Positions 36,621-45,024 of a stretch of 61,026 bases of DNA are shown here, one piece after another. The notes under the pieces are model-generated. The model was given only the letters and a program-made list of their open reading frames with translations. It was not told the DNA's origin and made no database searches. Position 1 is the stretch's first letter, and each line of letters opens with the position of its first letter. The stretch covers positions 1-61,026 of the forward strand of contig CAZYDR010000006.1 in NCBI GenBank assembly GCA_964645285.1, in the 5' to 3' direction. The translations under genes and the position numbers were made by a program. The stretch is from JAYZAP01 sp964645285. GTDB lineage: Bacteria; Pseudomonadota; Alphaproteobacteria; JAAXGF01.

Positions 36621-37859
36621 CTACTTGACGTAGACCGCGTCACCGGTCTTATAGGCATCGGGCCAGACGATCGGTGCATCGACCGAGCTTTGACCTTCTT
36701 CCTGATACTGGATCATGGTCAAGGCGGGATCGGGCCACTGGTGCCACCACTCATCACCCTTGCCGTCCGCGCTCGGATCCTTCTGGGTCCCGTAGGGGAA
36801 GTAGATACGGCCCAGGGTGCCTTCGTGGCTGATGTTCTCCAGCGCCATGACGATGGCTTCACCGTCGGTGGAACCAGCCTCGTTCATGGCCTGGGCGAGA
36901 ATTGCGATCGAGTCATAGGCTTCCATCGAATAGCTCTCGATGACGCCCCTGCCGGTCGCCGCGATATATTTCTCGTTCAAGGCCAGGGCTTTCTCACTCC
37001 ACAGGTTCGACGGCGTGCCGATGCGTTGCACGAAGGCGTAATTGCCGTCGGGAACGTTCTCCCAATAGGCCTTGCTTTCAAGCGACACCTGACCGGCCTG
37101 GAATGGAACGTCCAGGGGTCCCATGCCGGCGTCGGCCGCCTGCTGGGTGAAGTTATAGCCGGCTTCGCCGGTCGCCAGGACGACGATGTAATCGGGATTT
37201 TCGGCCTTCATACGCTCGACGATGCCGGCGTAATCCTGGGTCCCGATATCGACGCTGAAGGTCACCGCCTCGACGCCGCCGCTCATCAGACCCTTGGCGG
37301 TCTCTTGGGCGGCGGGAATACCGTAGTCGGTGTTCTCGGTGAGGATACCGACCTTCTGAATGCCCGGCACTAGAAGCGCGGCACGCCACAGGGTGGCGGA
37401 AGCCCACGAGCTCAACGGCGCGATGCGGAAGATGTATTTCTGCTTGTCACCGGTGATGGTGTCGTTCCAGGTCTCGGCGAAGACCACGGGAATGTGACGG
37501 TTATCGGCAACGTCCTTCGAAGCGACGCCGACCGAGCTGTGATAGCCGCCGCCGACCGCGACCACGCCGTCCTGGGTGATCAACTTCTCCATGATGGCCG
37601 ATGCCTTCTCGGGCAGACCTTCCGTATCGGCGATAACGACCTTGAGATCGCAGCCCAGAATGCCGCCCGCCTCGTTGATATCCGACTCGGCAATCAACAT
37701 AGCGGCGCGCATGCCTTCGCCGCCACCGACAGCGCCCGGCGCCGACAACGGCGCAAGACCGCCGATCTTGATCGTACACGCCGCCACGGCGGCGGCGCTT
37801 GACAGTGAGACGGCGGCGACAGCAACGACGCCGGCCATCAGAACTTGTTTGAATTTCAT
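36621..37859 (-). CDS. HAAT ABC transporter substrate-binding protein
   Basis: A 412-residue periplasmic binding protein. The Sec signal peptide (MKFKQVLMAGVVAVAAVSL, cleavage after AAAVA) is followed by KIGGLAPLSAPGAVGGGEG, the ligand-binding opening of Peripla_BP_6/LivK-type proteins. Later segments (VVAVGGGYHSSVGVASKDVA and FRIAPLSSWASATLWRA) fit the same fold. The ligand is likely an amino acid, amide or related small polar compound but is not readable. It is the first gene of the liv operon. It starts 110 bp after the terminator of the upstream cytochrome c gene, so it should have its own promoter in 37860-37967. Confidence 0.92.
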   Translation of the reverse strand: MKFKQVLMAGVVAVAAVSLSSAAAVAACTIKIGGLAPLSAPGAVGGGEGMRAAMLIAESDINEAGGILGCDLKVVIADTEGLPEKASAIMEKLITQDGVVAVGGGYHSSVGVASKDVADNRHIPVVFAETWNDTITGDKQKYIFRIAPLSSWASATLWRAALLVPGIQKVGILTENTDYGIPAAQETAKGLMSGGVEAVTFSVDIGTQDYAGIVERMKAENPDYIVVLATGEAGYNFTQQAADAGMGPLDVPFQAGQVSLESKAYWENVPDGNYAFVQRIGTPSNLWSEKALALNEKYIAATGRGVIESYSMEAYDSIAILAQAMNEAGSTDGEAIVMALENISHEGTLGRIYFPYGTQKDPSADGKGDEWWHQWPDPALTMIQYQEEGQSSVDAPIVWPDAYKTGDAVYVK

Positions 37860-37967
37860 TAGTGAAGCCTCCCATATGTGAATTGGTTAACAATCTAGCT
37901 CCACGCAACGACGAGTCAAACGCTAATCCATCCCTCGTGGTGGGTACTTACGCAAAATGGCCCGTCC

Positions 37968-38001
37968 AAAAAAACCGCCGCCCGGTCACCCGGAACGGCG
38001 G
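37968..38001 (-). terminator. Rho-independent terminator after cytochrome c gene
   Basis: On the minus strand a CCGCCG / CGGCGG hairpin (38001-37975), with extra pairing in the CCGGGTGACCGGG loop, is followed by seven T (A-run at 37968-37974). It lies 26 bp beyond the stop of the cytochrome c gene. Confidence 0.85.
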
Positions 38002-38026
38002 TCTTCGATTTCGCTATGCGGCGAAA

Positions 38027-38452
38027 CTACTGGGTATTTTCCATGACGTAGGCGACCACGTTTTCGGACTGGCCTTCTTTCTTAAGACCGGGAAACGCCA
38101 TCTTGATCTTGGCCTTCTTCTTGCCGATGAAGCTGCCGATATAGGCTTTGCCGCCACCCTTCTTGCGCAGGTACGTGGTCATGGTCTCTTCGCTCCAGAC
38201 CAGCCCGGCTTCGCCGGCGGCGGTCATGTCCTTGGAGAATTTGAAGCCCTCGACGCTGCCCGCCGCGCGGCCAAAAATGCCCCACAAATTCGGGCCGACC
38301 CGATTTTTGCCGCCCTCTTCGAGGGTGTGGCAGGCCTTGCATTTCTTGAAGACCTTTTTGCCCGCCTCGGCGTCACCGGCAGCCCAAGCGGCGCCTGAGA
38401 AGCCAATGATCAAGGCGGCGGCAAGACCGACCAAACTAATTTTATTCATCAA
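38027..38452 (-). CDS. Monoheme class I cytochrome c (c550/c2-like)
   Basis: A 141-residue exported cytochrome. The signal peptide (about residues 1-25, ending AAWAA) is followed by the heme motif CKACH at residues 38-42. The region RVGPNLWGIFGRAAGSVEGF is typical of the mitochondrial-type/c2 family. An axial Met is expected in the KMAFPGLKKEG segment. It would carry electrons in the periplasm. It ends with a clear rho-independent terminator. The P460-type cytochrome gene lies 137 bp upstream in the same direction. Confidence 0.92.
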   Translation of the reverse strand: MMNKISLVGLAAALIIGFSGAAWAAGDAEAGKKVFKKCKACHTLEEGGKNRVGPNLWGIFGRAAGSVEGFKFSKDMTAAGEAGLVWSEETMTTYLRKKGGGKAYIGSFIGKKKAKIKMAFPGLKKEGQSENVVAYVMENTQ

Positions 38453-38529
38453 AACTCTCCCACGGGGGTTGGCGTATCAAATCTAAGGCGGAACATAACC
38501 ATCCGCGCCCCCCTATGCAACCGGCGTAA

Positions 38530-38561
38530 GGCCCGCGCGCCATGTTTCATGCGCGCGGGCC
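38530..38561. terminator. Perfect 11-bp GC hairpin after P460 gene
   Basis: A perfect stem, GGCCCGCGCGC paired with its complement around a ten-base loop, lies 29 bp beyond the stop of the minus-strand P460 gene. There is no T-run, so it may act as a terminator or RNA-stabilising structure. Confidence 0.55.
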
Positions 38562-38589
38562 CCGGGCCGTTCTTTCGAGCGACGTCGGC

Positions 38590-39297
38590 TTAGAACGTCG
38601 CGCGGTATTCCTCGGGCAGGAACATCATGGAATCCGTGTCCTCAGCCGCCATGTGGCAGCCGATACAGAACTCCACATTGTTCGAACCGGCGCCGTTGGT
38701 GATGCCGATGACCTTGCCGCCGGGCATCACCAGGGTATAGCGCCAATTGCCACTGTCGGCATTGAAGCCGGCGGCCATCTTCTCCATAACGAACAACGGG
38801 CCGGCGCCCCGTTTGCCGTGGCGGACCACAAAACTGTCCTTGGCCAGTACCGCGCCCACCGGCATGGTGCCCGCGTCCTCAAAGTTACCGTAGCCGCGGG
38901 CCGCTTGGTTGCCATAATTATGGACGAACCGCCCGCCATGGGTGGAGACATAGGCCCGCATGGTGTAACGGGTCCAGCCTTGATAGGCCGTGGCGATGGC
39001 CAGGCCCATATTCGACGTCAGTCCTGACTTGGCGTAGCCCGACTGCATGGTGTCCTTGAAGCAGCCGTAGGCCGCCTGGGCTTCGGCATCAGTCAACTCG
39101 ACCGGCTCCACCGCGCCACAGGGATTGCACGGATTGCAGGGATTACAGGCCGAAGCCGCGCAGGCGCTACAGGCGCCGCAAGCACTACAGGTTGCCGCCG
39201 CCGTGCAGCCGGCATGAACCGCCGCCGGCAATGACGCCACAGCAAAACCGGCAATGCCGGCCGCCGCCAGGATCTTGTGAAGAATATTTGCAGCCAT
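38590..39297 (-). CDS. Cytochrome P460 family protein with Cys-rich leader
   Basis: A 235-residue exported heme protein. A signal peptide ends near residue 29. A short Cys-rich segment follows, with nine Cys between residues 31 and 60 in CxxC spacing, including three CNP repeats. The P460 domain then runs to the C-terminus, where CIGCH at 211-215 binds heme; GAVLAKDSFVV and GPLFVMEKMAAGFN are family motifs. P460-type cytochromes oxidise hydroxylamine or bind nitric oxide, while many homologues have no known role. Whether the crosslinking Lys of true P460 is present cannot be judged by eye. It lies upstream of a cytochrome c gene, a plausible electron partner. Confidence 0.8.
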   Translation of the reverse strand: MAANILHKILAAAGIAGFAVASLPAAVHAGCTAAATCSACGACSACAASACNPCNPCNPCGAVEPVELTDAEAQAAYGCFKDTMQSGYAKSGLTSNMGLAIATAYQGWTRYTMRAYVSTHGGRFVHNYGNQAARGYGNFEDAGTMPVGAVLAKDSFVVRHGKRGAGPLFVMEKMAAGFNADSGNWRYTLVMPGGKVIGITNGAGSNNVEFCIGCHMAAEDTDSMMFLPEEYRATF

Positions 39298-39619
39298 GAG
39301 AACCTCTCCTTACCCAATTTGATTATCCGACCATCGCTCCCGGCCTTGACCTTTTCGGGCCGCGGGTCGGTGTGACGGGACTTGGTACAATCATCTCTAC
39401 GCAGATTTCCGGGCCGGAAAAAGCGTGCCGGGGTGTTTCTATCAGCATTGTGAAACCGCGTGATCTCCAGACACTTTTCCGTGATCGGAGACGTCCTGTC
39501 AGCAGCATGAATATTGCACTGCAACTTTAGCCGGTAGCCGCGAAATCATTGATTTCACCACCCACTTATGCTGCACTGCCGCGAACTATTTCTCTTTTCT
39601 GTCCAGCCGAGGACCAGAT
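39298..39619. other. 322-bp divergent intergenic region
   Basis: The gap between the P460 gene and panB. It must contain promoters for both directions. I see no reading frame, repeat or recognisable operator in it. Confidence 0.4.
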
Positions 39620-40459
39620 ATGCCAAACACCAGACTGCCACGGCGAATCAGCGTCAGTGATATTGCTTCGAGCAAGGGCCGCACACCGATCGTTTGCCTC
39701 ACCGCCTATACGGCGCAAATGGCCAAAATTCTCGATCCCCATGTGGACCTGCTGCTGGTTGGCGACTCCATCGGCATGGTGGTCTACGGCATGGACGGCA
39801 CCATTGGCGTCACCGTTGACATGATGATCAATCATGGCCGCGCCGTGGTGCGAGGCGCTGCCCGTGCCTGCGTCGTGGTCGATCTGCCGTTCGGTTCCTA
39901 CGAGTCGACACCGACCCAGGCCTTCGAGACCGCGTCCCGGGTTGTCGCCGAGACCGGCGCCACCGCGATCAAACTCGAAGGCGGTGTCATCATGGCCGAT
40001 ACCGTGCGCTATCTCAGTGAGCGCGGCGTGCCCGTGGTCGGCCATGTCGGACTGCGGCCCCAGGCGGCCCGCGCCACCGGTAGCTTCCGGGTTCATGGCC
40101 GTAATGATGACGAGGCCCAGCGTATTCGCGAGGACGCCCGCGTCGTGGCCGAAGCCGGCGCCTTCGCCGTGGTCCTGGAAAACGTCGTTGAGCCTCTGGC
40201 CCGCACCATCACCGACGATATCGCCGTGCCGACCATCGGCATCGGCGCTTCACCGGCCTGCGACGGGCAGATTCTCGTGACCGACGATCTCGCCGGCCTG
40301 TTCACGGATTTCAAGCCGCGTTTCGTCAAGCGCTATGCCGATCTGGCAGGCACGCTTGAGACAGCGGTGACAGCTTATGCCGACGATGTCCGGACCCGCC
40401 GCTTCCCCGGCCCCGAGCATGTCACCACGCCCAGTGACAAGGTGCTAAAGCTCGGCTGA
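39620..40459 (+). CDS. panB: 3-methyl-2-oxobutanoate hydroxymethyltransferase
   Basis: A 279-residue PanB. It transfers a hydroxymethyl group from methylene-tetrahydrofolate to ketoisovalerate, the first step toward pantothenate and CoA. The hallmark segments are present: PIVCLTAYTAQMAKILD, LLLVGDSIGMVVYG, AIKLEGG, VVGHVGLRPQ and PTIGIGASPACDGQ with the magnesium-binding Asp residues. The ATG is preceded by a CGAGGACCAGAT site. No panC or panD is nearby. hutU begins 49 bp downstream in the same direction, but the link is probably only positional. Confidence 0.95.
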   Translation: MPNTRLPRRISVSDIASSKGRTPIVCLTAYTAQMAKILDPHVDLLLVGDSIGMVVYGMDGTIGVTVDMMINHGRAVVRGAARACVVVDLPFGSYESTPTQAFETASRVVAETGATAIKLEGGVIMADTVRYLSERGVPVVGHVGLRPQAARATGSFRVHGRNDDEAQRIREDARVVAEAGAFAVVLENVVEPLARTITDDIAVPTIGIGASPACDGQILVTDDLAGLFTDFKPRFVKRYADLAGTLETAVTAYADDVRTRRFPGPEHVTTPSDKVLKLG

Positions 40460-40508
40460 GCGGTTTTCTTTCAGCCCGCCCCGGCCCATACTGGCTCCCT
40501 GGAAACGC

Positions 40509-42185
40509 TTGAAGGGGACTGTCATAGCCGGCAATGTTCGCGAAGTACGCGCGCCGCGCGGCACCGAGATTACCGCCAAGAGCTGGCTGACCGAAGCCCC
40601 GCTCCGCATGCTCATGAACAACCTCGACGGCGAGGTCGCCGAGAACCCGGAAGAGCTGGTGGTTTACGGCGGCATCGGCAAGGCGGCGCGCAATTGGGAG
40701 TGCTTCGACAAGATCGTCGAAACCCTGCGCACCCTGGATAGCGACGAGACCCTGCTGGTCCAATCGGGCAAGCCGGTGGGCGTCTTCAGAACCCATGCCG
40801 ACGCCCCCCGGGTATTGATCGCCAATTCCAATCTGGTGCCCCACTGGGCCAACTGGGAGCACTTCAACGAACTCGAAAAGCAGGGCCTGATGATGTACGG
40901 CCAAATGACCGCCGGATCGTGGATCTACATCGGCAGTCAGGGCATCATCCAGGGCACCTACGAGACCTTTGTCGAGGCCGGCCGCCAGCACTACGGCGGT
41001 GACCTCACCGGGCGCTGGATCCTGACCGCCGGCCTCGGCGGCATGGGCGGCGCCCAACCCCTGGCGGCGACCATGGCCGGCGCCTGCATGCTGGCCATCG
41101 AATGCCGCCCGAGCCGTATCGACCGGCGCCTGGAGAACGGTTATCTCGACCGCCGCATCGACGATCTCGACGAGGCCCTGGCGGCCATCGACGCGGCCTG
41201 CGCCAAGGGCGAAGCCGTATCCATCGGCCTGCTCGGCAACGCCGCCGAGATCGTGCCCGAGTTGGTGCGGCGCAACGTACGCCCGGACATCGTCACCGAC
41301 CAGACCAGCGCCCACGATCCGGTCAACGGCTACCTGCCCGCGGGCTGTACCCTGGAGCAATGGGAAGAGCGCATCGAAAGCGACCCCCAGGGCGTCGCCC
41401 GGGCGGCGTCGGAATCCATGACGATCCATGTGCGCGCTATGCTCGACTTCAACGCCCGTGGCGTGCCGACCGTCGACTACGGCAACAACATCCGTCAGGT
41501 CGCCCTTGATGAAGGCGTCGAGGGCGCCTTCGACTATCCCGGCTTCGTGCCGGCCTATATCCGGCCGCTGTTCTGCCGTGGCGTCGGGCCGTTCCGCTGG
41601 GCCGCCCTGTCCGGTGACCCCCATGACATCTATCGCACCGACGCCAAGGTCAAGGAACTGATTCCCGACAATCCCCAACTCCACCGCTGGCTTGACATGG
41701 CCCGTGAACGCATCCCGTTCCAGGGCCTGCCGTCACGCATCTGCTGGGTCGGTCTCGGCGAGCGCGCCCGCCTCGGCCTCGCCTTCAACGAAATGGTGGC
41801 CAGCGGCGAACTCACCGCACCGGTGGTGATCGGTCGCGACCACCTGGATTCAGGCTCGGTAGCCAGCCCCAACCGCGAGACCGAAGGCATGAAGGACGGC
41901 ACCGACGCGGTATCCGACTGGCCCCTGCTCAACGCCCTGCTCAACTGCGCCTCGGGCGCGACCTGGGTGTCGATCCACCATGGCGGCGGCGTCGGCATGG
42001 GCTTCTCGCAACACGCCGGTATGGTCATTGTCTGCGACGGGACCGATGACGCGGCCCGGCGTATCGAGCGAGTGCTGACCAACGATCCGGCCAGCGGCGT
42101 CATGCGCCACGCCGACGCCGGCTACCAGGACGCCATCGACTGCGCCCGCGAGCACGATCTCAACCTGCCGATGTTAGGCGAGTAG
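40509..42185 (+). CDS. hutU: Urocanate hydratase
   Basis: A 558-residue urocanase, which converts urocanate to 4-imidazolone-5-propionate with tightly bound NAD. The protein is conserved throughout: APRGTEITAKSWLTEAPLRML at the start, the GLGGMGGAQPLA NAD loop, and GLPSRICWVGLGER with the active-site Cys near residue 412. The frame opens with a TTG at 40509. However, an AAGGGGA ribosome site lies five bases before an ATA at 40524 exactly where homologues start, so an ATG may have been lost. The end overlaps the convergent cobW gene by 12 bp. It is part of the dispersed hut set (hutI, hutF, hutH). Confidence 0.95.
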   Translation: MKGTVIAGNVREVRAPRGTEITAKSWLTEAPLRMLMNNLDGEVAENPEELVVYGGIGKAARNWECFDKIVETLRTLDSDETLLVQSGKPVGVFRTHADAPRVLIANSNLVPHWANWEHFNELEKQGLMMYGQMTAGSWIYIGSQGIIQGTYETFVEAGRQHYGGDLTGRWILTAGLGGMGGAQPLAATMAGACMLAIECRPSRIDRRLENGYLDRRIDDLDEALAAIDAACAKGEAVSIGLLGNAAEIVPELVRRNVRPDIVTDQTSAHDPVNGYLPAGCTLEQWEERIESDPQGVARAASESMTIHVRAMLDFNARGVPTVDYGNNIRQVALDEGVEGAFDYPGFVPAYIRPLFCRGVGPFRWAALSGDPHDIYRTDAKVKELIPDNPQLHRWLDMARERIPFQGLPSRICWVGLGERARLGLAFNEMVASGELTAPVVIGRDHLDSGSVASPNRETEGMKDGTDAVSDWPLLNALLNCASGATWVSIHHGGGVGMGFSQHAGMVIVCDGTDDAARRIERVLTNDPASGVMRHADAGYQDAIDCAREHDLNLPMLGE

Positions 42186-43148
42186 CGGGGCAAATAATTG
42201 GTCAGCCTCGGACTCGTCGAATGACGATCCGATAATCACAACCTGTCCCGCCGGCTGATTGTCGGACAAGTGGTCGAGCGACTGAGGTCGGTGGCGTACA
42301 TGCTGGACCACATGGACGGCCAGGGCGCGGTCCTCGCCGACAATACGGAAGATGCCCTTGAGCCGCAGGATACGCTCGCCGTAATGCGCGACCAAAAAGC
42401 TCAGCCAGGTCTCAAGCTGTTGCTTGGTGAACCGCTGATCGAAGGTTCGGGCGATGGTGATGATCCCTTCGCTGTGAGCGGCGCCGTCGAAACTTTGTTC
42501 CCGTGGCTCGTCCGGCGGGAAGTCGAACAACAAGGCCGGGTCCGGTACACCGCCATCAAGAATGGTTGTGGGCGCCAATTCGCTCAATGTCACCGCGAGA
42601 TCCTTTACCGCCGCGAGATCGCCCTTGGATATCAGCAACCGGTCGGCGAGCCGGGCCGGCCTCTCCGCCTCGCCGTAGGTCGCCAGAGTTTTCTCGCCGA
42701 CCACCCCGTCGACTACGGTGACCAGCCCGGCCAAATGGTAGCGGCTGAGCCGCAGGGGGTCAGACATGAGGGTCTGCAGAATCGGTCCGGGATCGGCCAA
42801 GCCGCTGGTCTCGACGATGACCCGCTCATAAGCCGGCAGCTCGCGCCGTTCACGGCGATCGAGTAGGGAGCGCAGGGCCTGCACCAGATCGCCATGGGTG
42901 GCGCAGCACAGACAGCCGTTACCGAGCAGCACCGTGTCCTCCTCGGCGGTCTCGACCAGCAGATGATCGAGACCGACTTCGCCGAACTCGTTGACGATGA
43001 CGGCGGTGTCGCGGGCAGTCGGATTGGCCAGCAGACGGCGGATCAGGGTGGTCTTGCCGCTGCCGAGAAAGCCCGAAAGAACGCTGACCGGAATCGGCGT
43101 CTGGGGCGCCAGATCGACCGACGCTGGATCGGGCAGGCTAGTCGCCAA
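42174..43148 (-). CDS. CobW/COG0523 family GTP-binding metallochaperone
   Basis: A 324-residue G3E GTPase. The Walker A is GFLGSGKTT (26-34), the metal-binding CxCC motif is NGCLCCATHGDL (79-82), the ETSGLADPGP switch region is present, and SKGD gives guanine specificity. A C-terminal CobW domain follows. Members insert zinc or cobalt into client enzymes. It is the last gene of an operon hutI-gst-M20-cobW, starting with a TTG inside the M20 gene (11-bp overlap). Metal-dependent clients close by are HutI, HutF and the M20 hydrolase, so delivery to one of them is a reasonable guess. Confidence 0.9.
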   Translation of the reverse strand: MATSLPDPASVDLAPQTPIPVSVLSGFLGSGKTTLIRRLLANPTARDTAVIVNEFGEVGLDHLLVETAEEDTVLLGNGCLCCATHGDLVQALRSLLDRRERRELPAYERVIVETSGLADPGPILQTLMSDPLRLSRYHLAGLVTVVDGVVGEKTLATYGEAERPARLADRLLISKGDLAAVKDLAVTLSELAPTTILDGGVPDPALLFDFPPDEPREQSFDGAAHSEGIITIARTFDQRFTKQQLETWLSFLVAHYGERILRLKGIFRIVGEDRALAVHVVQHVRHRPQSLDHLSDNQPAGQVVIIGSSFDESEADQLFAPLLA

Positions 43149-44544
43149 AATTGGTAGTCTCGGTCCAGGTGGAATCCCAGAAGCTTTCCGGGTTCCGTGT
43201 GAAGGTTTGATACGCGCCGTAGCGCGCCGGCGTCAGGGCGGCGCCGCCGACCCGCTCGGCCAGTTCCGCCTTGGCTTCATCTATGACCATCGGCTCAAGA
43301 CACAAATCAACTGTGGCCAGCGCCAGCGCCTCGGACGCCATGAGCGGGCCGGGATCACTGGCGGTGTGGCCGGTCAGAGCCGTGTAGGCCCAGTTATGAT
43401 AGGGAATCTGGTTGGGCGCCGCCCAGTTGGCCCGGGCCAGGGGAATGCGCCAACTGACCTCGCCGTCGTCCTGACCGTAAGGATCGACACCGTCCGTGTG
43501 GAACGCCAGACCCCGGTCGAGATCGAAGCCGCCGCCGGGACGAATGGCGCTGCATAGTTCCGCCATCCAGGTTAGATCATCGGCCGACCATTGCGGCGGC
43601 CCGACGATTTCAAGGTTGCGCTGAAGCTTCCGGCCCAGGGCGTGGTTGGGCAGGTAGCCCCGGGTCGAAGCGATGAACTGCTCGCGCATGGATGTCTCGG
43701 CGCTGTCGGAGGCGCGCTGGAAAATTTTGGCGGCGAAGCGGTAGACCTCGCCGGCGCAGTCGAAGTCCTCGTGACGCACCACCAGCCAGACCCGCGCCTC
43801 GTCGGTGGTCACCGACGGCATATGGCCGCCGACCCGCAACACATGCTCCACACTGGTGTCGGGGAAGTGATGGGCGCGCAGGCGTTCCATGGACTGGACC
43901 GCCAATTCGGCGGCATCGAGGGCGTTGTTCTTGGGCGGCCGGCCGCCGTGCCCCGCCTCCCCCATGAACACGAACTCGCTGCTCCACACCGACTTGCAGG
44001 GCATGGACGCGGCGCCGTTGCGGCCATCGCCATGGGAGGTGAGGATGACGTCCATGCCATGGAAGGCACCGCGTTCGAACATCACCACCTTGCCCCAGAC
44101 GATCTCCTCGGACGGGCAGCCGTATACCACGATCTCGCCGCCAATGCCGAGCTCGATCATGGCCGCCTTGGCGGCGATGGCGGCGCCGGCGTTGGCGGCG
44201 CCGATCTGATTGTGGCCGCAGGCATGGCCGGCACGCTCGCCCCGTACCTCGCGGCGACTGACGGCGGTATTGTCGGTGCCCGGCAGGGCATCGTATTCCA
44301 GCAGCATGGCGATGCGCGGACCGTCACCCTGACGCCAGCGGGCAATGAAGGCGGTGGGCACGCCACAGGCGCCGCGCTCAAGTTCGAAGCCAACGCCTTC
44401 AAGCCAGTCCGCCAGACGTCCGGCGGCCACGGTTTCCATGTTGGGCAACTCGGGATGCTCCCACATGAGGCGCATATGGCGCTCCACATCGCCCCGAACC
44501 TTGGCCCACTGGGTCCGAATGGCCGCGATCTGTTGGTCGTTCAT
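43138..44544 (-). CDS. M20D-type amidohydrolase in the hutI operon
   Basis: A 468-residue amidohydrolase of the M20/AbgB-HipO group. Unlike the tandem pair at 15-18 kb it has the canonical metal motif GHACGHN (C109, H111) and the E-E pair at 146-147. The dimerisation insert runs from about residue 185 to 300. It hydrolyses an amide or N-acyl bond in the cytosol; the substrate is unknown. The ATG overlaps the GST stop by four bases and its stop lies inside the cobW start, so it is firmly in the hutI operon. A role in a late Hut step or in releasing a histidine derivative is possible. Confidence 0.9.
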   Translation of the reverse strand: MNDQQIAAIRTQWAKVRGDVERHMRLMWEHPELPNMETVAAGRLADWLEGVGFELERGACGVPTAFIARWRQGDGPRIAMLLEYDALPGTDNTAVSRREVRGERAGHACGHNQIGAANAGAAIAAKAAMIELGIGGEIVVYGCPSEEIVWGKVVMFERGAFHGMDVILTSHGDGRNGAASMPCKSVWSSEFVFMGEAGHGGRPPKNNALDAAELAVQSMERLRAHHFPDTSVEHVLRVGGHMPSVTTDEARVWLVVRHEDFDCAGEVYRFAAKIFQRASDSAETSMREQFIASTRGYLPNHALGRKLQRNLEIVGPPQWSADDLTWMAELCSAIRPGGGFDLDRGLAFHTDGVDPYGQDDGEVSWRIPLARANWAAPNQIPYHNWAYTALTGHTASDPGPLMASEALALATVDLCLEPMVIDEAKAELAERVGGAALTPARYGAYQTFTRNPESFWDSTWTETTNFGD

Positions 44545-45020
44545 GCGGCCTCCGGACACTGCACGGCCATCATACGCTGGACCGCCGGGCGTTCGGCGAC
44601 AAGGGCGGCGCAGCGGGCGGCGTTGGGAAATTCGTCGAAGGCGGGAAAGCCGGTTGGCTGCCAGCGCGACAGGGTGTGGAGGTAGAGGTCGCAGACGCTG
44701 AAGTCCGCGCCGAGGAGGGCGAGCCACTGGTAACACAAGCGCCGACCACGGCTGCCCGGCGGCGGCGCCAAAGCCGCCTCGGGATGGCGGTCGGCAAGAT
44801 AGAGCAGGATACCGCCGGACTGGAACATCATCAGGCGTTCGCCGTCGTCGCGCTCGTCAATCAGGGTCGGCACCTTGCCGTTGGGATTGAGCGCCAGGTA
44901 TTCCGGCGGTCGCGGGTTGACCGTATCGACGGGGTGCAGCTCGAACGGCGCGCCGATTTCCTCCAGCGCCGCGTGACAGCCCATGGCCGTCGATTCCAGC
45001 GTGTAATAAAGATGAAACAT
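44541..45020 (-). CDS. Glutathione S-transferase family protein, shortened
   Basis: A 159-residue GST-like protein. The thioredoxin-fold N-terminal domain is complete (MFHLYYTLESTAMGCHAALEE, then NPNGKVPTLID and QSGGILLYLADRHPE). The C-terminal helical domain is short: YQWLALLGADFSVCDLYLHTLSRW joins two segments that in full-length GSTs are about 50 residues apart. The protein has therefore lost several helices in frame. It may be inactive or the result of an assembly deletion. The start is four bases after the hutI stop, and its end overlaps the M20 gene by four bases, so it is translated within that operon. Confidence 0.8.
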   Translation of the reverse strand: MFHLYYTLESTAMGCHAALEEIGAPFELHPVDTVNPRPPEYLALNPNGKVPTLIDERDDGERLMMFQSGGILLYLADRHPEAALAPPPGSRGRRLCYQWLALLGADFSVCDLYLHTLSRWQPTGFPAFDEFPNAARCAALVAERPAVQRMMAVQCPEAA

Positions 45021-45024
45021 TCCC

